Assembly: GCA_030682655.1 (NCBI GenBank)
Contig: JAUXNU010000100.1
Location: 1 to 47,955 of the forward strand
DNA length: 47,955 nt
Reading direction: 5' to 3'
Source: Actinomycetota bacterium
GTDB lineage: Bacteria; Actinomycetota; Coriobacteriia; Anaerosomatales; JAUXNU01
Shown here: piece by piece, positions 7,033-14,830 of the stretch
How the letters are laid out: each line of letters opens with the position of its first letter
Numbering within the stretch: position 1 is the first letter of the stretch
Notes under the pieces: model-generated
Told to the model about the DNA's origin: nothing
The model's database searches: none
What the model saw: the letters and a program-made list of their open reading frames with translations, nothing else
Made by a program: the position numbers and the translations under genes

Positions 7033-8934
7033 CTAGCCTGCACCGCCCCCTCCGCCGCCCCCTCCGCCGCCCCCTCCGCCGGAGAAGCCGCCCCCTCCGC
7101 CAGAGGACGATGACATCTCGGAAGACGCGATGGACGCTGCGGAGGCGAAGCCGGTCTGCACCGCACTGACCGGCGAGTTGCCATATCCACTGGCCGAATA
7201 CACCCACCAGTACGTTGTGGCGAACGCGGGATCCGCGACGATCTCGGGTATCTTGACCCGCATCTGCTCGATGACCTCCTGCGCGACGCCGAACACCACC
7301 GCGAGTACGAGGAAGTGGTTCCACAACTGCACGTGCATCGGCGGCGCCTCGTCGAGGCGACTGAAGTCGCGCAGGTAGTTGCGCAGGCCCAGGTACTTCG
7401 CGTGGAGATCGTTCGCCTCGCGTGACCGGCGGCCCATCTTGGCCGCCACCACGCCGACGGCGATCGCGCACGGGCCCGCAATCAGGCCGACCCACCAGCG
7501 CTCGGACGTGATCGACCCGAGGACCGTCGCGATCAGAACCACCACCGCAAGTGCGCCGAGCCCCACCTGGCCGAAGGTCCCGCTCTTCTCGAAGAATCCC
7601 CTGCTCTCGGCGTCCTTCTTCACGAGACTCTTCCACTCGGTCATCTTCTTGCTGAAGGACTCCGCGTGGTCCTTGGCGTACTTCTTGAGCTCCTCGATCG
7701 TGAAGCTGTCACCATTGCCGACCTTGTCGAACAGTATCTTCACAAGCTCCTTGTCCAGTGCCGACAGCTCGTTGTGCCTAGCCCTCACCAGCGTGAGCTC
7801 GTGTGTCGCGACATCCTTCGTGCCGATGCCAAGGAACTTGCCCTTCTGCTGCACGGTGACCGGCTGCATGGTGATCGTCCCTTTGTTCGCCATCGCCATG
7901 AGCGAGGCGGCGATGTCGGAGTCCTCCACGGTCCCCCAGCGCCACAGCGCACCCACGACGGCCGGGTGCAGGTCAGCGGGCTCCTCACGGAAGTAGTCTC
8001 CTTGGAAGGACGGCTCGTGCTCCTTGCCGTAGCGCAGGAAGAACCAGATTGACGCCGCAAGCGCACCGAGCGCGAACAGGAGCGTCCCCCATGTCGCGCC
8101 TTCCACGACGAGCCTGGCCGAGGTGCGTTTGAGATTCGCCTCCTCGGCCCAGCCAGCCTCCTGATCGAGCGCTTCCTGGCGCCGCGCGCCGGGCGTGGCC
8201 TGTGCCTGCGGCAGCCACGTGGTCGGGAAGAGCACGCGCGCTTCGACGAAAGTCAGCGACGGGATCTCGGGAACCGTGAGCTCGACGTCGCCGACCACCA
8301 CGGGCTGCGGGCCAGCGGACGACAACGGGTCGACGATGCGCACGCCGCCGGTCAGCGGTCCGTGCGCCCACGCCCGTAGGTTCTCCCCCCGCTCGACCAG
8401 GTCACCGGGGTTCGGCAGCGTGATGCCGATCGCGATATCGCTCGCGCCGAGGTCCCACTGGTCGCCGATGAACTTCCAGTACAGCTCGCCCGTGTCGTCC
8501 CAACGCTTCGCGGCGCCGAGGACCTTGTAGCGCAATGTGAAGGGCGCGCTCGTGTCGCTCAGACGGAGGAATGCGCGTACTTCGACGGCGTCACCCATGT
8601 CGGTGATCTGATACATCTGGGGTGGGCGCTCATCGCGCGCCGTCGGGGAGTCGGTCCTGGTGTAGGGACCCTCCGGCCCATCCAGCCCAAGGACCTCGAT
8701 CCCGGCCGAGTCGCCCTTGCCGAGTTGCCAGTACACGAACGTGAAGTCGCCAGAGAAGTTGAAGGTGCGCTCCTCAGTCACAGTCATCGAGCCGTCGGGT
8801 GCTACGGCGGCCTCGATGCGCACCGGCCCCATCGTGTAGTCCTTGGCCAGTGCCGGTGTGACTCCAAGGCCGGTGAAAGCGCAGGCCAGTGTGGCTACGA
8901 TCGCGAGTCGCACCCAGCGATGTCGAGCGACCAT
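7033..8934 (-). CDS. DUF2207 domain membrane protein with poly-glycine tail
   Basis: The 633-residue product has a signal peptide (1-30), a long extracytoplasmic beta-rich region (about 31-265; MGPVRIEAAVAPDGSMTVTEE is typical of DUF2207), a membrane segment (about 280-300), a soluble domain (about 305-465), and then two close membrane segments (about 470-515). Another hydrophobic stretch is near 560, and the protein ends in a Ser/Gly-rich tail with about 20 glycines. Family function is unknown. The tail is encoded by a 12-bp tandem repeat (separate entry). It starts four bases after the tadA stop, so tadA and this gene form one operon. Confidence 0.9.
   Translation of the reverse strand: MVARHRWVRLAIVATLACAFTGLGVTPALAKDYTMGPVRIEAAVAPDGSMTVTEERTFNFSGDFTFVYWQLGKGDSAGIEVLGLDGPEGPYTRTDSPTARDERPPQMYQITDMGDAVEVRAFLRLSDTSAPFTLRYKVLGAAKRWDDTGELYWKFIGDQWDLGASDIAIGITLPNPGDLVERGENLRAWAHGPLTGGVRIVDPLSSAGPQPVVVGDVELTVPEIPSLTFVEARVLFPTTWLPQAQATPGARRQEALDQEAGWAEEANLKRTSARLVVEGATWGTLLFALGALAASIWFFLRYGKEHEPSFQGDYFREEPADLHPAVVGALWRWGTVEDSDIAASLMAMANKGTITMQPVTVQQKGKFLGIGTKDVATHELTLVRARHNELSALDKELVKILFDKVGNGDSFTIEELKKYAKDHAESFSKKMTEWKSLVKKDAESRGFFEKSGTFGQVGLGALAVVVLIATVLGSITSERWWVGLIAGPCAIAVGVVAAKMGRRSREANDLHAKYLGLRNYLRDFSRLDEAPPMHVQLWNHFLVLAVVFGVAQEVIEQMRVKIPEIVADPAFATTYWWVYSASGYGNSPVSAVQTGFASAASIASSEMSSSSGGGGGFSGGGGGGGGGGGGGAG
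7043..7099. repeat. 12-bp tandem repeat encoding the poly-Gly tail
   Basis: Three perfect copies of CCGCCCCCTCCG at 7043-7078 and a fourth at 7088-7099, separated by nine bases. Each unit encodes four glycines on the minus strand. Slippage here would alter tail length in steps of four residues without breaking the frame. Confidence 0.9.
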
Positions 8935-8938
8935 AACG

Positions 8939-9394
8939 CTACCCCTTCCGCAAGCTTTCGAAGAAGCCCTTGAGCAGTGCCGAGGACTCCTCGGCGAGTA
9001 TCCCTGAGGTCACGGCGAAACGGTGGTTGAGCCGCTCGTCGTTCGAGAGGTCGTAGAGAGTGCCGACGGCGCCGGCCTTCGGGTCGGTGGTCCCGTAGAC
9101 GAGCCGGTCAATGCGCGCCTGATGCATGAGCCCCGCGCACATCGGACAGGGTTCGAGGGTGACGTAGACGGTGCAGTCCGAGAGACGCCAGCGCCCGAGC
9201 TTGGCTGCCGCCTCGCGGATCGCGAGGAACTCGGCGTGACCAGCTGGGTCATGGTCGATCTCGCGGCGGTTGTGGCCACGGGAGACGATTGCGCCCTCGC
9301 AGACAACCAGCGCTCCGATCGGGACTTCGCCGAGGTCGCCAGCGTGTCGCGCTTCATCAAGCGCGAGAGCCATGAATGTCTCATCGGCATGCAC
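8939..9394 (-). CDS. tadA: tRNA adenosine(34) deaminase
   Basis: The 151-residue protein is a cytidine-deaminase-fold enzyme converting A34 to inosine in tRNA-Arg(ACG). The zinc site is seen as GHAEF (His ligand plus catalytic Glu) and EPCPMCAG (two Cys ligands); ETFMALALDEARHA at the N terminus is the usual TadA opening. GTG 9394 is chosen because GGAGGA is nine bases upstream and the family begins here; the longer frame runs back through a tRNA. It is the first gene of the tadA-DUF2207 operon. Its substrate tRNA gene lies at 9866, about 470 bases away on the other strand. Confidence 0.95.
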   Translation of the reverse strand: MHADETFMALALDEARHAGDLGEVPIGALVVCEGAIVSRGHNRREIDHDPAGHAEFLAIREAAAKLGRWRLSDCTVYVTLEPCPMCAGLMHQARIDRLVYGTTDPKAGAVGTLYDLSNDERLNHRFAVTSGILAEESSALLKGFFESLRKG

Positions 9395-9551
9395 GCGTCT
9401 GACTCCTCCGGCCTCTGCTGCCTCTATGCAGATTCTACCATCGGTGCGTCTGAGGTGTGGCGCGCACGTGGTCGGACGCGCGGTGCGCGCGCGAGCGAGG
9501 GGTGCTAGACTACCTGCGCGCGGGCAGGAATCGCGCGTGGTGCCCCGGCGC

Positions 9552-9641
9552 GGAGGGGTGGCAGAGTCTGGCTTAATGCGGCGGTCTTGAAAACCGCTGA
9601 CCCGCAAGGGTCCGGGGGTTCGAATCCCTCCCCCTCCGCCA
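9552..9641 (+). tRNA. tRNA-Ser (UGA)
   Basis: Class II tRNA: acceptor GGAGGGG/CCCCTCC, anticodon loop CTTGAAA (anticodon TGA at 9588-9590), long variable arm, T loop GTTCGAATC, encoded CCA at 9639-9641. First of three plus-strand tRNAs. Confidence 0.96.
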
Positions 9642-9717
9642 TGTGCTGCCCCCGCTTCCTCGGCAGGGGTCACCTTGCTACAATGGTTCGGCGCTGCGCC
9701 CCTCCCGGGGGACGTAC

Positions 9718-9811
9718 GGAGAGTTGGCCGAGTCGGTTGAAGGCGCTCGCCTGCTAAGCGAGTAAGGGGCTAATCGCCCCTTCGAGGGTTCGAATCCCTC
9801 ACTCTCCGCCA
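9718..9811 (+). tRNA. tRNA-Ser (GCU)
   Basis: Class II tRNA: acceptor GGAGAGT/ACTCTCC, anticodon loop CTGCTAA (anticodon GCT), long variable arm, encoded CCA at 9809-9811. It decodes AGC/AGU. A TACAAT box at about 9679-9684 could be a promoter -10. Confidence 0.96.
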
Positions 9812-9865
9812 TTTGACAACCACGCTGCCGATTGGCAGTATTGCTAGGCCCGTACGCGGGCACAC

Positions 9866-9942
9866 GCGCCCTTAGCTCAGCTGGATAGAGCGTCCGGCTA
9901 CGAACCGGGAGGTCGCAGGTTCGAATCCTGCAGGGCGCGCCA
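9866..9942 (+). tRNA. tRNA-Arg (ACG)
   Basis: Acceptor GCGCCCT/AGGGCGC, anticodon loop CTACGAA (anticodon ACG), T loop GTTCGAATC, encoded CCA at 9940-9942. This is the standard substrate of TadA, whose gene is nearby. Confidence 0.96.
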
Positions 9943-9954
9943 CTCGCATCGCCC

Positions 9955-9985
9955 GGACCCCGTCGCAGCTGCGGCGGGGTCCTTT
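9955..9985 (+). terminator. Rho-independent terminator of the tRNA cluster
   Basis: A long stem (GGACCCCGTCGCAG pairing with CTGCGGCGGGGTCC, one mismatch, essentially no loop) followed by TTT, 13 bases after tRNA-Arg. Confidence 0.75.
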
Positions 9986-10080
9986 GCGTCCCGGCCTCGC
10001 GCGAACCGCACGCTCCGCCCGCACGTCCAAGCTTGTGACGCGTGCCCACCAACGGGTTCGCGCGCCCGGAGGGAGGACCC

Positions 10081-10806
10081 ATGCGCATCACGCACGCAGG
10101 CGTCATCGCCGCGACACTCGCAGCCGCATTGCTGCTCACAGGCTGCCAGACGAAGGTCGTCACAGCCCCCGCCCAGTCGACCGCTCTGGAGACAGTGACC
10201 GCCCAGGGCATGGGCAAGACCTTGGCCGCACCAGACGCCGCCGAGATCAGCCTCGGCGTGTCGTTCACGGAGCCCAGCGCCAAGGACGCGCTCGACAAGG
10301 CGTCAAAGGCTGCGGACAAGCTCTCCGCGGCGGTTCAGAAGGCCGGAGTCGCCAAGGAGGACGTCCAAACGGCGAACATCAGCGTCTACCCGCAGTACCG
10401 TCAGAAGAGCGGCAAGCCCGAGATCACCGGGTACCAGGCGTCGATCGACGTGCGCGTGAAGGTCCGCGACATCGAGCGCGTGGGCGACGTGATAGCTGCG
10501 GGTTCGGACGCGGGAGCCACCAACATCGGCGGCCCCAGCTTCGTGCTGGACGATGACGCTGCCGCCAGCGCCGAGGCGATCGAGAACGCGATTGACAAGG
10601 CCCGCGCGCGCGGCGAGGCGATGGCCAAAGCCGCCGGCCGCACGCTCGGCGCGATTCGGGCGGTGAGCGACTCGGGTGTGTCCACGCCCGTCTACCACGG
10701 CACGTGGTCCGACGGTCTCAGGGGGTACGCGCCGGAAGCCATCGCCGTCGAGCCCGGACAACTCGACATCACCGCGAACGTGACGGTGATCTTCGACCTG
10801 GAGTAG
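10081..10806 (+). CDS. SIMPL (DUF541) domain lipoprotein
   Basis: The 241-residue product has a lipoprotein signal ending LLLTGC (Cys22) and a SIMPL domain (about 38-240) with the family's opening VTAQGMGKTLAAPDAAEISLGV. Its middle has alternating strands and helices and it ends ITANVTVIFDLE. SIMPL proteins are exported; a few bind signalling partners, but most have no known role. GGAGGGAGGA sits just upstream of ATG 10081. It is probably anchored on the outer face of the membrane. Confidence 0.92.
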   Translation: MRITHAGVIAATLAAALLLTGCQTKVVTAPAQSTALETVTAQGMGKTLAAPDAAEISLGVSFTEPSAKDALDKASKAADKLSAAVQKAGVAKEDVQTANISVYPQYRQKSGKPEITGYQASIDVRVKVRDIERVGDVIAAGSDAGATNIGGPSFVLDDDAAASAEAIENAIDKARARGEAMAKAAGRTLGAIRAVSDSGVSTPVYHGTWSDGLRGYAPEAIAVEPGQLDITANVTVIFDLE

Positions 10807-10861
10807 ACGCGCGCGACTGGTGCCTCCCCGTCGCGCTACACTGCTGCGGTAGGGAGGCACA

Positions 10862-11356
10862 ATGCGCACGATCATCGGAGTCATGGGCGGTGGCGAGGCC
10901 GATCCCGCGACCACTGCAGCGGCCGGCCAGCTCGGCGCGCTCATCGCTGCGCAGGGTTGGGTGCTCCTCACCGGCGGCCGCGCATGCGGGGTCATGGACG
11001 CTTCCTCACGTGGCGCGCACGAGGCCGGGGGAACCGTCGTCGGCGTACTGCCGGATGACGACACGCGACGCACGTCGGGCCACGTGGACATCCCGATCCT
11101 CACGGGCATGGGCGACGCCCGCAACGTGATCAACGTGCTCTCGAGCCGGGTTGTCGTCGCCATGCGGGGCAGCGCCGGCACGATCTCCGAGGTCGCGCAC
11201 GCCCTCAAGGCAGGTCGGCCCGTGGTCGCCCTTGACTTCCCGCTCGGCGAGCGGTTCATCGAGTACTACACGTCCGGACGCCTCGTCGACGTCTCCAACC
11301 CGATTGAGGCAATCGAGGCAGTCCGCACGTTCCTTGGCGAAAGGGACACGCCGTGA
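10862..11356 (+). CDS. TIGR00725-type Rossmann-fold protein (LOG / lysine-decarboxylase-like superfamily)
   Basis: The 164-residue protein begins IIGVMGGGEADP and has LLTGGRACGVMDASSRGAHEAGG and RGSAGTISEVAHALKAGRPV. These are the glycine-rich phosphate-binding segments of the TIGR00725/molybdenum-cofactor-carrier-like fold. The full PGGxGTxxE motif of cytokinin-type LOG enzymes is replaced by RGSAGTISE, so phosphoribohydrolase activity is uncertain. Its stop overlaps the GTG of the next gene by four bases. The ribosome site is AGGGAGG before ATG 10862, and a TACACT box near 10835 is a possible -10. Confidence 0.85.
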   Translation: MRTIIGVMGGGEADPATTAAAGQLGALIAAQGWVLLTGGRACGVMDASSRGAHEAGGTVVGVLPDDDTRRTSGHVDIPILTGMGDARNVINVLSSRVVVAMRGSAGTISEVAHALKAGRPVVALDFPLGERFIEYYTSGRLVDVSNPIEAIEAVRTFLGERDTP

Positions 11357-12171
11357 GCGTTGCCGGCAAGGTCGTGGTCATCACAGGCTCAACACGCGGC
11401 ATCGGTCGCTCGATCGCCGAGGCCTGCGCGGGCGCGGGAGCGCATGTCGTGGTGAGCTCGCGCACGCCCGAGGCGGTCGAGGGCGCGGTCGCCGACATCG
11501 CGACAGCCGACGGCGGCTCGGTGTGCGGCATCGCCTGCGACGTCTCCGACCCTGCCCGGCTCCAGGCACTGTTCGACTTCGCGATCGCCCGCTACGGCCA
11601 CATCGATGTCTGGCTCAACAACGCCGGCGTCTCCGAGGGCTACCGCCCCCTCGACGAGCTGTCCGGCGCAGAGATCCGCAGCCTCGTCGACATCAACCTC
11701 ACGGGCACGATGCTCGCGTGCCGGCTCCTGGTCCCGTACTTCCGCGAGCACGGCGGACTCCTCATGAACGTGACCGGCCGCGGGTATCGCGGCGAGGCCA
11801 CCCCCTACACGGCCGCCTACGCCGCCACCAAAGTCGCGATCGCGAGCCTCACCCGCTCAATCGCCAAGGAGAACGCCCGCTTCCCGATGTCTATCCACGC
11901 ACTAGTCCCCGGCATGGTCGCTACCGACTTCTACCGCGACATCAAGGTGAGCCCACGACTGCAGACCACCAAGCACAATTGGCGCTACGCCCTCGACGCG
12001 TTCGGCGTGCCGCTCGACCGCGTGGGTGTCGAAACCGTGTCGCTGCTTGGCCAGGAGCCGGGCCGCGTCACCGGCAAGGTCTACTCACTCATCACACCGG
12101 CGCGCACCGTGCGCGGCATCCTGAAGATCATGGGCCACCGCGCGAGCGGCATGCTCAAGGCCGAGGACTAG
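11353..12171 (+). CDS. SDR family oxidoreductase
   Basis: The 272-residue classical short-chain dehydrogenase has a cofactor loop TGSTRGIG (11-18), a DVS adenine-binding motif, NNAGVS, and an active-site YAATK. The stretch that normally holds the catalytic Ser reads NVTGRGYRGE, so Ser appears replaced, which is unusual and may alter activity. Substrate cannot be told from sequence. GTG 11353 overlaps the preceding stop (GTGA), and the following gene starts five bases after its stop, so the three genes form an operon. Confidence 0.92.
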   Translation: MSVAGKVVVITGSTRGIGRSIAEACAGAGAHVVVSSRTPEAVEGAVADIATADGGSVCGIACDVSDPARLQALFDFAIARYGHIDVWLNNAGVSEGYRPLDELSGAEIRSLVDINLTGTMLACRLLVPYFREHGGLLMNVTGRGYRGEATPYTAAYAATKVAIASLTRSIAKENARFPMSIHALVPGMVATDFYRDIKVSPRLQTTKHNWRYALDAFGVPLDRVGVETVSLLGQEPGRVTGKVYSLITPARTVRGILKIMGHRASGMLKAED

Positions 12172-12175
12172 CGCG

Positions 12176-13843
12176 ATGGACCCGGAACGCCGACACGAGC
12201 CCATTCTCCGTGCACGGCAGCGCCGGTCCGGGTATGGCTCATCGCGTCGCGCGGCCCGCCCGTCGCGTCGCGACGCGATACTCATCTCCCCGGGCGGCAC
12301 GCGATCGTCGGTGTCGGCCTACGGGCGGCCGCGCAGACGCGGGGGCGGGCGGGCACTCCTTGGCGTGCTCGCCCTCCTGTTGGTTGCCGGCGCGGTGGGC
12401 GTCTTCACGTACACGCGGCCGGTCGGCGCGGCGATAGCGGCCACACCTGCCGACGCAGCGATCGCGTCGTGCGAATGCACGGCCACCGGGTCGCTCGCGC
12501 TGGCCGACCTCGAGCCAGGCACATACGCCGTCCGTGTCGAGCGCGCGGGCTTCGAGCCGCTCGACACGAGCGTCGCGCTCAAGCGGTTCTCGGACAACGA
12601 GTTCAGCTTCGCGCTCAAACCGCTGCCACAGAAGACCGAGGTCGTGGTGCATCCCGAAGGTGCGACCGTCCGCATCCTGGCGGGCGAGCGCGAGGTCGCC
12701 GCCGACACCGGGAAGCTCGCGGCGGAAATCCCCTCCGGGTCCTACACCGTCGAAGCGACCCTCAAGGGCTGCAACGCATACCGGCGCGACCTCGTGATCG
12801 ACCGGAAGACCTCGCTGGAGCTGTGGCTCGACCCGAAGGGCCAGCTCGTGCACAGCCTTGGCATGGTGACCACGTCCGGCGCACCCAAGGCCGTCGCGAT
12901 CACGCCTGACGGCCGCGAGGTCTGGGCGACGATACTGAACGGCCCGCCGTCGATCGAGATCTTCGACCCCGTAACGCTTCGCCGCACCGGCACGGTCGAC
13001 ATCGGCGAGCACGGTGCGGTCGAGATCGAGTTCTCGGCCGACGGGACGCGCGCCTACGCGAGCCAGATGGAAACGGCCCGTGTCTTCGAGATCGACACGA
13101 AGACGCGCAAGGTCCTGCGCTCGATGGACACCGAGAGCGCGTGGACCAAGGTCGTCGAGCTGTCCCCGAACGGCAAGACCGCTTACGCGGCGAACTGGTC
13201 CGGCCACGACGTGTCCGAGATCGACATCTCCTCGGGCAAGCTGCGGCGGCGCATACGCACGGCGAACACCCCGCGCGGACTGTACGCGACCGAGGACGGC
13301 GCCGCCCTCTACGTGGCAGGCTTTGGCACCGGCGATCTCGACCGGATCGACCTGGCCTCCGGCGATTCCAAGACGGTTTTCGACGGCGGCGGGGCCCTGC
13401 GCCATATCGTCGCGGACGCCGACAAGAGCATCCTCTACATCTCCGACATGTCCAAGGACGTGGTCTGGAAGCACGACATGCTCACCGGCAAGACGACGAA
13501 GTTCCTCGAGACCGACGAGAAGCCCAACACGATCGACCTCTCCCCCGACGGGGCCGTGCTGTTCGTCTCCTGCCGAGGAGAGAACAACTCCAAGAGCTAC
13601 TACATCCCCGGGCCAGAGTGGGGCACGATCCTGCTGTTCGATACCGAGACCGGCAAGCCGCTAGATGCGGTTGTAGGCGGCAACCAGTGCACCGCGCTCG
13701 ACGTTTCGGGCGACGGCAAGCTGCTGGTGTTCTCCGATTTCCTGGACAACCGGCTGCGGTTCTATCAGGTTCCCGACATCGGAACGTTGCGGGCCGGCGA
13801 CGGAGGCCGTTTCAAGCAGCACTTCGCCGATCTGCAGAAGTAG
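12176..13843 (+). CDS. Membrane-anchored PEGA-domain and YncE-like beta-propeller protein
   Basis: The 555-residue product has a basic cytoplasmic N terminus, one membrane segment (about 60-80), two PEGA-like beta domains (about 85-145, 150-215; LADLEPGTYAVRVERAGFEPL is typical), and a propeller (about 220-550) with repeated blades marked by SPNGKTAYAANW, SPDGAVLFVS and similar. YncE-type propellers bind ligands or partners, often at the cell surface. It is the last gene of the operon from 10862; its role is unknown. Confidence 0.88.
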   Translation: MDPERRHEPILRARQRRSGYGSSRRAARPSRRDAILISPGGTRSSVSAYGRPRRRGGGRALLGVLALLLVAGAVGVFTYTRPVGAAIAATPADAAIASCECTATGSLALADLEPGTYAVRVERAGFEPLDTSVALKRFSDNEFSFALKPLPQKTEVVVHPEGATVRILAGEREVAADTGKLAAEIPSGSYTVEATLKGCNAYRRDLVIDRKTSLELWLDPKGQLVHSLGMVTTSGAPKAVAITPDGREVWATILNGPPSIEIFDPVTLRRTGTVDIGEHGAVEIEFSADGTRAYASQMETARVFEIDTKTRKVLRSMDTESAWTKVVELSPNGKTAYAANWSGHDVSEIDISSGKLRRRIRTANTPRGLYATEDGAALYVAGFGTGDLDRIDLASGDSKTVFDGGGALRHIVADADKSILYISDMSKDVVWKHDMLTGKTTKFLETDEKPNTIDLSPDGAVLFVSCRGENNSKSYYIPGPEWGTILLFDTETGKPLDAVVGGNQCTALDVSGDGKLLVFSDFLDNRLRFYQVPDIGTLRAGDGGRFKQHFADLQK

Positions 13844-13871
13844 GCCCACCCCGCGATTCCCCGCCTCATCC

Positions 13872-14302
13872 TCAGAGGGCATGCCCCCCGAACTGGTTGC
13901 GCAATACCGAGAGCACCTGTCCCGCGTAGCTCGGGTCGCGCTCGGACTCCACACGAAACTGCAGGGCGCCTTCGATGATGCGCGCCGGCACCCCGATCTC
14001 CTTGGAAGCGTCGACCGTCCAGGCGCCTTCGCCGGTGTGTCTTACGGCACCGCCTACCCCACCAAGATCCTGGCCGAACTCCTCGAAGGCGGATTCCAGC
14101 CACCCGATCAGCCGTGACTCGATGACCGAACCGTTCTGGTAGACGTCGGCCACACGGGCGAGATCGAGACCGTACTCGGACGCGTGCATGATCTCGAACC
14201 CCTCGGCGATCGCCTGCATCATGCCGTACTCGATGCCGTTTCCCCGGTCGCCCCGAACACGACGAGCACCGTCGGGGTGTTGAATGCAGCGTCGAGCGCC
14301 AT
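13872..14302 (-). pseudogene. Deletion scar: zwf start joined out of frame to the 3' part of gnd
   Basis: ATG 14302 opens a frame MALDAAFNTPTVLVVFGATG, which is the N terminus of glucose-6-phosphate dehydrogenase up to its NADP loop. It then breaks at about 14240, where another frame begins NGIEYGMMQAIAEGFEI. That is the C-terminal 122 residues of 6-phosphogluconate dehydrogenase, intact to its stop at 13872. The zwf frame closes soon after the joint. A deletion of the rest of zwf and the first part of gnd explains this; an assembly join would look the same. Neither enzyme can be made from this locus. Confidence 0.8.
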
Positions 14303-14446
14303 CTGCCCTGCCCTCCGCAGTCACGTGCCCGAAGCGTCGGCGTCCGCGACACCGGCCGAGGAGTACATTCCCCATGCGCGGGAGGCCGCGTTGGCACGGA
14401 GTTCGCAGCCGCGGAAGACCAGCGGACTCGGCTGGAGAGGTGAAGC

Positions 14447-14815
14447 ATGCTCGCATACAAGGAAACGCTCACGTCGGACATCACGCGGGTGGCGCTGGAG
14501 TGGCTGCCGAGCCCGGTGTTCGTGCACGATGTGGACACCCTCTTCTACGCGAATCTCGCCGCACAGGAGCTCTTCGGGGCGTCGGATCGCTCGCACCTGG
14601 AGGGACTGGCAATTGAGTCTATCGTGCACCCCCATGATCGCGACGCTGGAGCACAACGAAGGACGCTTGTCCTCCAGCACGACCACGTCTATGAACGCGT
14701 GCCCCTCAAGCTGCTCACACTCCAGGGGGAGCCGCTGTATCTCGAGGTATCGGCGCGGCGCATCTTCGTGGGAGGCGTCCCGCTCATCCTCGCCGTCGGC
14801 CGCTGGGGCTCGTAA
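14447..14815 (+). CDS. Stand-alone PAS domain protein
   Basis: The 122-residue protein is a single PAS domain: WLPSPVFVHDVDTLFYANLAAQELFG, then HLEGLAIESIVHPHDRDA and the closing strands. It has no output domain, so it probably acts as a sensor or adaptor for a partner protein. The start has AGAGGTG upstream. It is divergent from the zwf/gnd scar and converges on serS. Confidence 0.8.
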   Translation: MLAYKETLTSDITRVALEWLPSPVFVHDVDTLFYANLAAQELFGASDRSHLEGLAIESIVHPHDRDAGAQRRTLVLQHDHVYERVPLKLLTLQGEPLYLEVSARRIFVGGVPLILAVGRWGS

Positions 14816-14830
14816 CCCCGGCTCGCCGCT

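Noticed and set aside
9975-10000. Second possible GEMM riboswitch (ACGCAAAGG word on the minus strand)
   Set aside because: Only this word matches; the GGCAAACC block and tetraloop arm are absent, and the stretch is explained by the tRNA terminator.
9678-10319. Long minus-strand frame across the tRNA cluster
   Set aside because: It runs through tRNA-Ser(GCU), tRNA-Arg and the start of the SIMPL gene; RNA genes explain the stretch.
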